Source: Clostridiales bacterium Firm_04 (lineage in GTDB: Bacteria; Bacillota; Clostridia; Oscillospirales; Ruminococcaceae). From it: a DNA stretch of 64,000 nt. A model generated the notes under the pieces. The model searched no databases and was not told the DNA's origin. It saw only the letters and a program-made list of their open reading frames with translations. The stretch spans positions 1 to 64,000 of the forward strand of contig LVAJ01000040.1 in assembly GCA_001603005.1 (NCBI GenBank). Direction: 5' to 3'. How positions within the stretch are numbered: position 1 is the first letter of the stretch; the number at the start of each line of letters is the position of its first letter. The translations under genes and the position numbers were made by a program. Positions 1 through 8,247 of the stretch are shown here, piece after piece.

Positions 1-4
1 TTCT

Positions 5-33
5 ATCATACCATATTTCTCTCTTTTTGTACA
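5..33 (-). promoter_or_regulatory. Promoter reading out of the left edge
   Basis: On the minus strand TGTACA (28-33) is followed after 17 bp by TATGAT (5-10). It would drive a gene to the left of the window and is divergent from the promoter at 61-89. Seen in sequence; the activity is inferred. Confidence 0.5.
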
Positions 34-60
34 CCTTTATTTTTCGTAAGCGATTGCCGT

Positions 61-89
61 GTGACTTTCCTGTGCCTGTATGGTATAAT
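61..89 (+). promoter_or_regulatory. Promoter of the first membrane-protein gene
   Basis: GTGACT (61-66), 17-bp spacer, perfect TATAAT (84-89) preceded by TGG. It lies about 40 bp upstream of the ATG at 130. Confidence 0.6.
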
Positions 90-129
90 CATGCATAATA
101 TCCGGATACGGACTGCGAGGGGGAAGAAA

Positions 130-759
130 ATGGAATTTCGGATCAGGCATACCTCGAATTTGTTTCGGTTCAGCATTCTGCTGCCATGGGCTGTGCTTTT
201 TGCCGGCGCCGCCTTGTTCGGCATACTGAATCTGTTCCTGAAAGATGATGTGCAGCGCGCAGAGGTTTTTCTGGTACTCCTGCTCCTCTGCATCGGGCTG
301 GATGTGGTCTATCTTGTGCTGTTTTTTCTGGAGAAGATCATCGGCGCAAAGATCATCATTGCACAGGATCATATCGTGATCCGGAAGATGCTGCGCAGAC
401 ACCGGAAGATCTATTTCATGGACATCCGGAACGCAAGATATTCGTATTATGATACGGTCATCAATTCGCATTACCTGACAACGGGCAATGCAGGCGCGCC
501 GTCCGGAATGCTGCGGTCGAGAAGACCGGTCAACCGTCCGCCTGAAGCGGTCGCAAGACTGGAATTTGAGCTGGTATCCGGAACCCGCATCAGTCTGAAC
601 GATCATGCGGAATCCTACAACCGGATGCGGAACCGCGCAAAAGTGGATCCGTCGGTTGATCCGAATGCGGATGTGAAGCTGTATCAGGCATATCAGTGCT
701 GCTGCGCTGCGGTCGATGCGTATGCGCGGCAGAACGGCTTGCAGATCCCGCGGCTGTAA
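130..759 (+). CDS. Membrane protein with two TM segments, unknown function
   Basis: A 209-aa protein that I do not recognise. Two hydrophobic segments at about residues 13-36 and 46-70 form a membrane hairpin, followed by a soluble domain of about 130 residues rich in beta-type sequence. The topology resembles small bacterial PH-domain membrane proteins, but that is only an impression. The ATG at 130 is chosen because GAGGGGG lies just before it; an in-frame start at 61 would overlap the promoter. The gene stands alone, divergent from whatever lies to the left, and ends just before the RNase P RNA promoter. Confidence 0.7.
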   Translation: MEFRIRHTSNLFRFSILLPWAVLFAGAALFGILNLFLKDDVQRAEVFLVLLLLCIGLDVVYLVLFFLEKIIGAKIIIAQDHIVIRKMLRRHRKIYFMDIRNARYSYYDTVINSHYLTTGNAGAPSGMLRSRRPVNRPPEAVARLEFELVSGTRISLNDHAESYNRMRNRAKVDPSVDPNADVKLYQAYQCCCAAVDAYARQNGLQIPRL

Positions 760-796
760 AATGCCGCAATTGACTGCAAAAAACGGCGCTTTTCAC

Positions 797-825
797 TTGA
801 CAAAAATACTATTATATGGTAAAAT
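797..825 (+). promoter_or_regulatory. rnpB promoter
   Basis: Perfect TTGACA (797-802), 17-bp spacer, TAAAAT (820-825). The predicted start is 6-8 bp downstream, which matches the first base of helix P1 of RNase P RNA at about 832. Confidence 0.85.
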
Positions 826-831
826 AGAAAA

Positions 832-1224
832 GTGAGCAGACTGTGCAGCCGCGGCAACGCTTTTAGTTGACGAGGAAAGTCCGGGCATCACAGAGCAGGG
901 TAACTGCTAACGGCAGCCGGGGGCGACCCTAGGGCTAGTGCAACAGAAATGAAACTGCATCGTGTCCTTGCTGACAGCTTGGCGCGGTGTAACGGTGGAA
1001 AGGCGGGGTAAGAGCCCACCAGAGGATGCGAGAGTATCCTGCTGTGTAAACCCTACCCGATGCAACGCTGATTGGTGTGTCAGGTCATAACGTCTGCTCG
1101 GCGGATCTGACGCAAAGGCGGCTTGAGCCTTCCGGCGACGGAAGGCGTAGATAAATGGCTGCACCACGTTTTTCCCCCTTTCGGGTGACAAACGGGACAG
1201 AACCCGGCTTACAGGTCTGGTCAC
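832..1224 (+). ncRNA. rnpB: RNase P RNA component (class A)
   Basis: This is the catalytic RNA that removes 5' leaders from pre-tRNAs. The conserved cores are all visible: GAGGAAAGTCCGGGC (CR I) at about 870, the GTAAGAGCCCACC element near 1010, and ACAGAACCCGGCTTACA (CR V) near 1197. The 5' end GTGAGCAGAC and the 3' end GTCTGGTCAC pair as helix P1 and fix the ends. A consensus promoter stands immediately upstream and an intrinsic terminator at 1235-1262. The A-type architecture is inferred from the overall layout. Confidence 0.96.
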
Positions 1225-1234
1225 ATCCGGAATG

Positions 1235-1262
1235 CCGATGCGCCGCAAACGCATCGGTTTTT
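1235..1262 (+). terminator. Intrinsic terminator of rnpB
   Basis: An 8-bp stem CCGATGCG/CGCATCGG (1235-1242 with 1250-1257) is followed by five T residues. Confidence 0.9.
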
Positions 1263-1291
1263 CAATTCGCTGATACGAAAGGATCTCGCTT

Positions 1292-1951
1292 ATGTCAAAA
1301 AAACTGCTGACAGCGCTGCTGGTGCTGGTCATTGTCGTGCTTGCAATGGCACTGCTGATATTGGTGATCCCGCGGAACAAGCGGACTGCCGGCACGGAAT
1401 CGTCTGCGGAATCGCTCGCGGATACGGAAATGCTCGTCATTCCGGACAGCATGCCGGAAGGCATCAGCTTTTCGATCCCCGAGGGCTTCACCGAAACCTC
1501 ATCCCGCTTCTATCAGAAATATTACGTCAAGGATGATGCGTCCATCATCGTGACGGGCGAGCAGATGGAGTTCGGCGTCCCGAATGTGAATGACTATACG
1601 CAGAAGGTGCTTGCGCAGTATGAGGAGACCGCCGAGGACTTTCAGCTCACTTCCGATGAGGAATTTACGGTTTCCGGCACGCCGGCGCATCTGCTGGAGT
1701 TCACCTATGCGATCTCCGGTGACGAAACGCGGCAGGAGTTCGGCTGCACGACCGCGATCATGATCTATGATGACCGATCCTATCTCATCACCTGCAAGAG
1801 CCGGATCGAGAATTACGCGAATTACCGCGAATATTTCCGCATGATGATGAATACGGTGCAGCTGACCGATGTTCCCGACCGGAATCCCGAAGAAGTGCCG
1901 TCAGAAGCTGCCGCGGAAACGGCTGTCTCCGCAGAAACTGTTCAGCCCTGA
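1292..1951 (+). CDS. Membrane-anchored extracytoplasmic protein, unknown
   Basis: A 219-aa protein with one N-terminal TM helix (about residues 4-26) and no lipobox Cys, so it is probably an uncleaved anchor. The exported part has a Ser/Glu linker, then a compact domain (about 50-195) whose ending resembles DcrB/PsbP-like folds, in which a short peptide is scored as entering and being read as error-prone; that resemblance is weak. The Ala/Glu-rich tail looks disordered. AAAGGA precedes the ATG by 8 bp. No promoter is visible between the rnpB terminator and this gene, so it may depend on read-through from the rnpB promoter. The role is unknown. Confidence 0.7.
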   Translation: MSKKLLTALLVLVIVVLAMALLILVIPRNKRTAGTESSAESLADTEMLVIPDSMPEGISFSIPEGFTETSSRFYQKYYVKDDASIIVTGEQMEFGVPNVNDYTQKVLAQYEETAEDFQLTSDEEFTVSGTPAHLLEFTYAISGDETRQEFGCTTAIMIYDDRSYLITCKSRIENYANYREYFRMMMNTVQLTDVPDRNPEEVPSEAAAETAVSAETVQP

Positions 1952-2056
1952 CAATCCGGCAGATGGATATCCCACAGGGTTATCGGCAAAATGCACAAAT
2001 GGGGAATGTGAAATCGCACGATCCTGACAATTTTTCAATTTTTTCCGAAAATGGAT

Positions 2057-2085
2057 TTGACAAATCGGTGATTTGTGGTTATAAT
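2057..2085 (+). promoter_or_regulatory. Promoter upstream of the minD-like gene
   Basis: Perfect TTGACA (2057-2062), 17-bp spacer and perfect TATAAT (2080-2085), 143 bp before the start codon. That leaves an untranslated leader of about 135 nt in which I see no known riboswitch. Confidence 0.85.
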
Positions 2086-2228
2086 ATAAGAGGTACGCGT
2101 ATGCCTTGCCGCAGATGCGTGCTGACTGATTATGGTATACATATCACAGCGCTGACTGCTTCAGCCGGCGCATCAGCTGCAAAACCGCAGTTGCGGCTTC
2201 CGCAGTTTCAGAAAGGGGACTTCACAAT

Positions 2229-2969
2229 ATGTCTAAAACGATAGCGGTCACGTCCGGAAAGGGCGGCACCGGAAAATCCTCCATCTGTGCCGGAATCGGC
2301 TATACCCTCGCGAAGCAGGGCAGCCGCACGCTGATCATTGAGCTGGACTTCGGTCTTCGCTGTATCGACATCATTTTCGGCATGTCCGGTCAGATCAAGC
2401 ATGACCTCAGCGACGTGCTGACAGGCAAGGTCTCCGCCGTGGATGCGGTCGCACGCGTCCCGATGGCAAGCAATCTGTTCGTGCTCTGCGCACCGAAGAA
2501 CCCGTTCCTGAAGGTGACTGTGCAGCAGATCATTGATATCTGCCAGTCCGTCAGAAAATATTATGACTACATCATTATTGATACCGGCGCCGGCATCAAT
2601 AACCATGTTTTTGATATTGTCGAGCAGGCGAACCTGATCCTCGTTGTTACAACGCCGGATCCGATCTGCGTGCGCGATGCACAGATGATGTCCGATGAGT
2701 TCTATGCCCGCGGCAACCGCCGTCAGCGCCTTATCATCAATAAGGTGAGCAAGAAGGCACTCGGCGCAGAGCTCGTGCGTGACCTCGACGAGATCATTGA
2801 TACGATCGGCGTACAGCTGATCGGCGTCATTCCGGAGGATTATCAGCTCGTCATTGCAACCGGCAAGGGCGAACCGATCCCCTCGACCGCACCGAGCCTT
2901 GCCGCGTTCGATGCGATCTCCAAGCGCCTGCGCGGTGAACCCACGCCGCTGACTGTCAAGATCGGCTGA
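2229..2969 (+). CDS. MinD/ParA-family ATPase
   Basis: A 246-aa P-loop ATPase of the MinD/ParA group. The deviant Walker A motif KGGTGKSS has the signature Lys (K11) and the catalytic Lys (K16); a LIIELDFGLR switch region follows, then IIIDTGAGIN (Walker B) and a VVTTPDP loop typical of MinD. MinD places the division septum by recruiting MinC to the membrane. This protein is shorter than the usual 260-270 residues and ends without an obvious amphipathic membrane-targeting helix, and neither minC nor minE is beside it. A mgsA follows, as in clostridial min/mre clusters. The family is sure, the septum-site role less so. Confidence 0.85.
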   Translation: MSKTIAVTSGKGGTGKSSICAGIGYTLAKQGSRTLIIELDFGLRCIDIIFGMSGQIKHDLSDVLTGKVSAVDAVARVPMASNLFVLCAPKNPFLKVTVQQIIDICQSVRKYYDYIIIDTGAGINNHVFDIVEQANLILVVTTPDPICVRDAQMMSDEFYARGNRRQRLIINKVSKKALGAELVRDLDEIIDTIGVQLIGVIPEDYQLVIATGKGEPIPSTAPSLAAFDAISKRLRGEPTPLTVKIG

Positions 2970-3043
2970 TCTGAAAAGCCTGCCGGTCAGCCTTTGTGCG
3001 CATTTATTACGGCTATTTTCTTCACAGAAAGGATGAAATATAA

Positions 3044-3448
3044 ATGACAATTGCGCTGATTGCTCACGATGCAAAAAAGGAACTGATGATCCAGTTCTGC
3101 ACGGCATATTATGCAGTGCTCAGCCGTCATGTACTCTGTGCGACCGGAACCACCGGAAAGCAGGTTGCCGAGGCGACCGGCTTGCCGATCAAACGGTTTC
3201 TCAGCGGTGCGCAGGGCGGCGGACAGGAGATCTCTGCACGTATCTCGTGCGATGAGATTGATGTGCTCCTGTTCTTCCGGGATCCGATCAATCCGAAAGC
3301 AAGTGAGCCGAATGACATGAATCTGCTCCGCCTGTGCGATGTGCACAATGTTCCGGTTGCAACGAACATCGCGACCGCAGAGGCACTGATCCTCGCGCTG
3401 GAGCGCGGCGATCTGGACTGGCGTGAGATCGGAAACCCTGTCATGTGA
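3044..3448 (+). CDS. mgsA: Methylglyoxal synthase
   Basis: Converts dihydroxyacetone phosphate to methylglyoxal and phosphate, a glycolytic bypass that relieves phosphate limitation. The 134-aa length is typical. Visible family motifs are [10 protein letters not shown] at the N-terminus with the active-site His, ATGTTG for phosphate binding, [10 protein letters not shown], and [15 protein letters not shown] with the catalytic Asp, followed by the conserved HNVPVATN segment. AGAAAGGA lies upstream of the ATG. It follows the MinD-like gene by 74 bp and is probably co-transcribed with it. Confidence 0.97.
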   Translation: MTIALIAHDAKKELMIQFCTAYYAVLSRHVLCATGTTGKQVAEATGLPIKRFLSGAQGGGQEISARISCDEIDVLLFFRDPINPKASEPNDMNLLRLCDVHNVPVATNIATAEALILALERGDLDWREIGNPVM

Positions 3449-3464
3449 TACAAGCTGCTGACTG

Positions 3465-3493
3465 ATTGCCCCTTCCTCACCGAAAGGGGCAAT
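3465..3493 (+). terminator. Hairpin after mgsA, possible weak terminator
   Basis: A perfect 10-bp stem ATTGCCCCTT/AAGGGGCAAT (3465-3474 with 3484-3493) lies 17 bp past the mgsA stop. It has no T tract, so termination is uncertain. Confidence 0.45.
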
Positions 3494-3541
3494 TGCTATG
3501 TGCTGCGGGAGCCCGCGGCACGGTGAACGGGGGGGATCCGG

Positions 3542-3736
3542 ATGAGCCTTGACAAAGCAATTCTGCACGGGAAGGAACACCGCAGAGCATACCGCGGCTG
3601 CAGAGCATGGGATATGACCTGCCGCAATCACGGCGGCTGCATGTACTGCCTGAAAAGCCGCACCTACCGGACACAAAAGGAAATGGAACGGATCCGCTTT
3701 GGTATGAAAGATGCGGATCTCAAAACACAGCCCTGA
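3542..3736 (+). CDS. Small Cys-rich conserved protein
   Basis: A 64-aa basic protein. The N-terminal part, MSLDKAILHGKEHRRAYRG, and a C-R-N-H-G-G-C-x-x-C core match a small uncharacterised family that recurs in clostridial genomes and their prophages; this match is from memory. The CxxC and the extra Cys and His residues could hold a metal, but there are too few ligands to be sure. A G-rich ribosome site precedes the ATG and hisS starts 13 bp after the stop, so it is probably translated with hisS. Function unknown. Confidence 0.65.
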   Translation: MSLDKAILHGKEHRRAYRGCRAWDMTCRNHGGCMYCLKSRTYRTQKEMERIRFGMKDADLKTQP

Positions 3737-3749
3737 AAGGAATCGAACC

Positions 3750-5051
3750 ATGGCAAATTATCTGAAAAGACCGAACGGCACAGAGGACGTCACACCGGAG
3801 CGGATCCACAAATGGTATACCGTTGAACATGTGACCAGAGCCGTTGCGGAAAGCTTCGGCTTCTCGGAGATCCGCATTCCGACCTTCGAGCAGACCGAGC
3901 TGTTCCAGCGCTCTGTCGGCGAGACGACCGACGTTGTGCAGAAGGAAATGTATTCCGTCATCGCAAAGGAAACGAAGTTTACGCTGCGTCCGGAAGGCAC
4001 TGCCGGTACGATCCGTGCAATGCTGCAGAACGGCATGCTCGCAGAAGCAATGCCGCAGAAGGTGTTCTATCAGCTTTCCTGCTTCCGCCACGAGCGCCCG
4101 CAGGCAGGCAGACTCCGCGAGTTCCACCAGTTCGGCGTGGAAATGGCTGGCTCCGCTTCGCCCTATGCAGATGCAGAAGTGATTTTGCTCGGCAAAACGG
4201 TTCTGGAGCGCCTCGGTGTGCAGGATATCGTGCTGAATCTCAACAGCATCGGCTGCCCGACATGCCGCGCAAAGTATCAGGAAGCGCTGAAGGCTTATTT
4301 TGAGCCGCACCGCGCAGAGCTCTGCGAGACCTGTCAGGAGCGCCTTGTGCGCAATCCGATGCGCCTGCTCGACTGCAAATCGCCGGAAGATCAGGAGATC
4401 GCAAAGGATGCGCCGGTCATTCTCGATTATCTTTGCGAGGAGTGCAGCGCGCATTTTGAAGCGGTCAAGCAGCACCTCACGGAAATGGGCGTGGAATATG
4501 TTATCAATCCGAAGATCGTGCGCGGTCTGGATTATTACACCAAAACCGTTTTCGAGTTCATCACGACCAGCATCGGCGCGCAGGGCACGGTCTGTGCCGG
4601 CGGCAGATATGACGGTCTGATTGAGCAGCTCGGCGGTCAGCATATTCCGGCACTCGGCTTCGGCATGGGACTGGAACGCCTGATCCTTACAATGGAGCAG
4701 CAGGAGTGCGCGTTCATGGACGAGAAAAAATGCGACGTCTACCTCGCGCCGATGGATGAGACCGCGCGCCCGCAGGCACTTGTCTTTGCGAATGCGCTGC
4801 GCGAAATGGGCGTCCGTGCAGAGTTCGATCTGCTCGACCGTTCGTTCAAGGCGCAGATGAAATATGCAAACAAGCTCGGCACGAAATATCTGGTCGTGCT
4901 CGGCTCGAATGAGCTCGAACAGGGCAGCGGTCAGATCAAGAATATGACGACCGGCAAGCAGCACCCGATCCGGCTGGATTCCGCTGCACACTTTACAGAG
5001 GACTATTCCGGCATTTCTCTTGCGGAGATGTTCGAGACAGAAACAAACTGA
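3750..5051 (+). CDS. hisS: Histidyl-tRNA synthetase
   Basis: Class II synthetase that charges tRNA-His. At 433 aa it has the normal length. Class II motif 2 is seen as CFRHERPQAGRLREFHQFG, the two HisRS-specific motifs as RGLDYYTKTVFE and GGRYDGL, and motif 3 as LGFGMGLERL. The C-terminal anticodon-binding domain starts near residue 330 (CDVYLAPMD). The start at 3750 is used because the family begins with the MANYLKRPNGTEDV type of sequence; the longer in-frame ORF runs into the preceding small gene. HisZ, its paralogue in histidine synthesis, is also in this window. Confidence 0.97.
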   Translation: MANYLKRPNGTEDVTPERIHKWYTVEHVTRAVAESFGFSEIRIPTFEQTELFQRSVGETTDVVQKEMYSVIAKETKFTLRPEGTAGTIRAMLQNGMLAEAMPQKVFYQLSCFRHERPQAGRLREFHQFGVEMAGSASPYADAEVILLGKTVLERLGVQDIVLNLNSIGCPTCRAKYQEALKAYFEPHRAELCETCQERLVRNPMRLLDCKSPEDQEIAKDAPVILDYLCEECSAHFEAVKQHLTEMGVEYVINPKIVRGLDYYTKTVFEFITTSIGAQGTVCAGGRYDGLIEQLGGQHIPALGFGMGLERLILTMEQQECAFMDEKKCDVYLAPMDETARPQALVFANALREMGVRAEFDLLDRSFKAQMKYANKLGTKYLVVLGSNELEQGSGQIKNMTTGKQHPIRLDSAAHFTEDYSGISLAEMFETETN

Positions 5052-5108
5052 ACGCCCGCATTTCCATTTTCCCTGAGATAACGCGCATCAGGCGCAGGAG
5101 AGAACAAA

Positions 5109-7157
5109 ATGAAAGAGATATTGCGTCAGATCTCTGAATTTCTGCGCAGCGGATTTCTGGTCATGCTTGTGCTGGTATCCGCTGCCCTCGGCATCTACCG
5201 GCTGGTCAAGCTGCAGATTGTCGCTGCCGAGGAAGAAAATCAGCAGCATATTGTCGAGTCTGTCTATACGCAGGTGATCCCCGCAACGCGCGGCGAGATC
5301 GTCGATGCGCTGGGTGAGCCGATCGTTTCAAACAAGATCGGCTATAACCTCATCATCGAAAAGGCGTATTTTCCAACGGACAACAAAGCCGGCAATGCGG
5401 TCATCTACCGGACGGTGCAGCTTCTGAAGGACGCCGGATACGAATGGAATGACACGATGCCGGTATCCAAATCGGAGCCCTATGTCTTTGCGAAGGACCG
5501 CGACCGCGATATTGCGGAAATGAAGCAGAATCTGCGGCTGAACAAGTATGCGGATGCTGCAAACTGCATCGAGAAGATCTGCGATGATTACGAGATCGGC
5601 GATGAATATGCGGAGCGCGACCGCCGGATCATTGCGGGCATCCGCTACGAGATGCTGCTGCGCAGCTTTTCCATGTCGAATGTGTTCTATTTTGCGAATG
5701 ACATCGACCTGAAAACCGTCACGCGCATCAAGGAGCTGCGTGTCACGCTGAGCGGCGTCAACATTGTCGAGGAAGCGATCCGTACCGTCGAAAACGGCAC
5801 GGTCATCCCGCATGAGATCGGCTATGTCGGCCCGATCTACTCGCAGGAGGAGTTCGCTGCGCTCAAGGAGAACGGGCATCCGGACTATGCGCTTTCCGAT
5901 GCGGTCGGCAAGACCGGACTGGAGCTTGCGTGCGAGGCGGATCTGCGCGGTGAAAACGGCAAAAAGGAGATCACCGTCACGAACGGCGATGTGTCCTCGG
6001 TCGTCATCTCGCAGGAGCCGGTCGGCGGAAAGACCATTCAGCTGACCGTCAACAGCAAAATGCAGAAAAGCCTGCAAAGGCGGCTGGATGAACACTGCCA
6101 GATGCTCCGGAATACGGATTATGAATGCCGGAACGCCTACTGCGGCGCTGCGGTCGTCCTGAATACCAAAGACAACGGCATTCTGAGCATGGCGACGCTG
6201 CCGTCTTATGATCTTGCGGATCTGCTGGACGATTACAACAAAGTTGCGGAGCAGGAGAACTCTCCGCTCATCAACCGTGCGACCGACGGTCTGTACCGTC
6301 CGGGCTCCACGTTCAAGACCATTACCGCGACTGCCGGTCTGGATTCCGGCAAAATCAGCGGAAATACGTCGTTTTACTGCGATACCAATTTTAAGTATAT
6401 CGACACATGGTATCACTGCACGGGACATCATGAGAATATTGCGGTGACGCGGGCACTGACCGTTTCGTGCAATATTTTCTTCTATGAGTTGAGCACGCGG
6501 CTCGGACTCGACCTGCTGCTCGATTACGAGCGCATGTACGGGCTCGGCTCGCCGCTCGGACTGGAATCCGGCGACAGCGGCGGCTATCTCGCGTGTCCGG
6601 AAACCTATGAAAAGCTCGGGATTCCGTGGTATGTCGGCTGCCTGCTGCAAGCCGCGATCGGACAGTCCGAGGTGCAGGTCACGCCGCTGCAAATGGCAGT
6701 CGTTGCATCGACCATTGCGAATGAGGGCGTGCGGTACCGTCCGCATCTCATCGACTCCTACTGGAACAATACGATGACCGAGCAGCTTTCTGTCAAGGCG
6801 CCGGAGGTCGCAGCGACCGTTGCGCAGAACAATGCACATGATGTGTATTATTACATTGAGCAGGGCATGATCGGTGCGGCGCAGACGCCGATGCTGCCGG
6901 AATATGACCTGAACAATCTCGGCTTTGACGTCGCACTCAAAACCGGTACGCCGCAGTCTCCGCGCGGAACGGATACCTTCGTCATCGGCTATGCGCCGGC
7001 GGACGATCCGGAGATCGCGTTCTGTGCGATGATCGAGGGCGGAAAATACGCGAAATATCTTGTGAGAGGGATTCTGGATGACTATGCAGTCTGCTATCCG
7101 GAATCGAAGATCGGCCGTGCGCTGCGCGGCAGAACCATCGGACAGGTAGAGGAATGA
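5109..7157 (+). CDS. Class B penicillin-binding protein (PBP2-like transpeptidase)
   Basis: Cross-links peptidoglycan outside the membrane. This 682-aa protein has one N-terminal TM helix (about 15-37), a PBP dimerisation domain starting at the conserved TRGEIVDALG, and a transpeptidase domain with all three active-site motifs: STFK (S400), SCN (453-455) and KTGT (611-614). It has no PASTA domains, unlike the second class B enzyme at 34989. Proximity to the minD-like gene and mgsA fits the clostridial mre-pbp2-min arrangement, so an elongation-type role (MrdA) is inferred, although mreBCD and rodA are not in the window. It overlaps the next gene by 4 bp. Confidence 0.92.
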   Translation: MKEILRQISEFLRSGFLVMLVLVSAALGIYRLVKLQIVAAEEENQQHIVESVYTQVIPATRGEIVDALGEPIVSNKIGYNLIIEKAYFPTDNKAGNAVIYRTVQLLKDAGYEWNDTMPVSKSEPYVFAKDRDRDIAEMKQNLRLNKYADAANCIEKICDDYEIGDEYAERDRRIIAGIRYEMLLRSFSMSNVFYFANDIDLKTVTRIKELRVTLSGVNIVEEAIRTVENGTVIPHEIGYVGPIYSQEEFAALKENGHPDYALSDAVGKTGLELACEADLRGENGKKEITVTNGDVSSVVISQEPVGGKTIQLTVNSKMQKSLQRRLDEHCQMLRNTDYECRNAYCGAAVVLNTKDNGILSMATLPSYDLADLLDDYNKVAEQENSPLINRATDGLYRPGSTFKTITATAGLDSGKISGNTSFYCDTNFKYIDTWYHCTGHHENIAVTRALTVSCNIFFYELSTRLGLDLLLDYERMYGLGSPLGLESGDSGGYLACPETYEKLGIPWYVGCLLQAAIGQSEVQVTPLQMAVVASTIANEGVRYRPHLIDSYWNNTMTEQLSVKAPEVAATVAQNNAHDVYYYIEQGMIGAAQTPMLPEYDLNNLGFDVALKTGTPQSPRGTDTFVIGYAPADDPEIAFCAMIEGGKYAKYLVRGILDDYAVCYPESKIGRALRGRTIGQVEE

Positions 7158-7498
7158 ATATTCAGATTTTCGGCAAGAGCAAATGCTTTGATACCAAAAA
7201 GGCAGAGCGATTTTTCAAGGAGCGCCACATCAAATTTCAGTCGATCGACCTGCCGTCCAAGGGGATGAGCAAACGCGAGCTGGAAAGCGTGATCCGCGGT
7301 GTCGGCGGCCTGGAACAGCTGATTGATCAGAAGCATCCAGATGCCGCGCTGGTTGCATATCTGCTGCCGGATGCGCAGTTTGAAAAGCTGCTGGAGGATC
7401 CGTCTTTGCTGCGGACACCGATCGTCCGCAACGGACAGAAAGCGACCGTCGGAGAAGCATCCGCCGTCTGGAAGCAGTGGATCGCGGACGAAGCATAA
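7154..7498 (+). CDS. ArsC/Spx-family thioredoxin-fold protein
   Basis: A 114-aa protein of the arsenate reductase-like family: an N-terminal IQIFGKSKCFDTKKAERFF motif with a single Cys (C10) where Spx and classical ArsC have C-x-x-C, and a C-terminal LLRTPIVRNG element with the conserved cis-Pro and substrate-type Arg. The second Cys is missing, so Spx-type disulfide switching is unlikely; a glutaredoxin-dependent reductase or a non-catalytic role is possible. ATGA overlap with the PBP gene indicates translational coupling, although no functional link is known to me. Confidence 0.85.
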   Translation: MNIQIFGKSKCFDTKKAERFFKERHIKFQSIDLPSKGMSKRELESVIRGVGGLEQLIDQKHPDAALVAYLLPDAQFEKLLEDPSLLRTPIVRNGQKATVGEASAVWKQWIADEA

Positions 7499-7805
7499 AA
7501 AAGTATCGCTTTGCGATGATTGATTATGGGCTTTCAGCTCAAACCTGACCAAAGGGATTGCATCTCTTTGGAATCCCGACTTTAGAATCATTCATGTTTG
7601 CGTGACTCTATCACATGCATGAAAATGGGATTCCGCGTGGCGAATGATCCTGAAAGGGGAGTTGCGTTTGTCTTCAAATGCAAAGCAAAGCGTGAGATCA
7701 CTTTCGATCCGTCACTTTATCGACAGGCTGAAACGCCGCTGTATCAAGAGATACGGCGGCGTTCTTGCATTCTTTCGGGAACTGTGCTATAATGAAAAAG
7801 AACAA
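7499..7805. other. Gene-free stretch with interlocking inverted repeats
   Basis: No convincing ORF. GGAATCCC (7570-7577) can pair with GGGATTCC (7627-7634), and GAATCATTC (7586-7594) with GAATGATC (7641-7648), in interlocked order. A 14-bp near-perfect stem AACGCCGCTGTATC/GATACGGCGGCGTT occupies 7732-7763. It lacks a T tract on either strand. A structured RNA is possible, but nothing known was recognised. Confidence 0.4.
7765..7793 (+). promoter_or_regulatory. Promoter-like site pointing into the antisense of the 7806 gene
   Basis: TTGCAT (7765-7770), 17 bp, perfect TATAAT (7788-7793). The nearest plus-strand gene starts at 8248, so a transcript from here would first run antisense through the minus-strand gene 7806-8078. 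Confidence 0.5.
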
Positions 7806-8078
7806 TCATTCCTGCACCCGGATGAGCACCTGATTTCCGGTCTGACCTTCGGGAAGCGGCTGCTTTTCGATCGAAAACGAGGAGAACAGCGCATGCAGCG
7901 CATCTCCGATCGTTTTCAGCTGACTGCCCGCTTCCTGCGGAGAGGGCAGCGTGATCTCATAGACCGCAGCGGGTGCCGTTTCCGGCAGAGCTGTCTGCTC
8001 TGCTGCGGGTGCAGGCGCATCGTGTCCTGCCGCATAGCAGGCTGCAAAAATCAGCAGCAAAATCATCAGCTTTTTCAT
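7806..8078 (-). CDS. Small predicted lipoprotein, unknown
   Basis: A 90-aa protein with a short Lys-initiated hydrophobic signal peptide, MKKLMILLLIFAACYAAG; the Cys at residue 14 could be a lipid attachment site (IFAAC). The rest is an Ala/Pro-rich linker and about 45 residues of mixed sequence with no recognised domain. It reads GAGG upstream of the ATG on the minus strand. It is isolated between two plus-strand genes. The coding call rests on the signal peptide and codon use; the function is unknown. Confidence 0.6.
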   Translation of the reverse strand: MKKLMILLLIFAACYAAGHDAPAPAAEQTALPETAPAAVYEITLPSPQEAGSQLKTIGDALHALFSSFSIEKQPLPEGQTGNQVLIRVQE

Positions 8079-8247
8079 GGCGCAATCCTCACTTTCCGTA
8101 TGATGCGGGCTTGTCTTTCGTTGATTCTGTTATACCATATATGGTATGCTGAAAGCGACAAAATATGCGCACAAATCATGCATCGAAGTCTGAAATTTTG
8201 CTGCATGCATGCTGAAAGCTGCTGAAAATCCGTTCCGGAGGTGGAAT

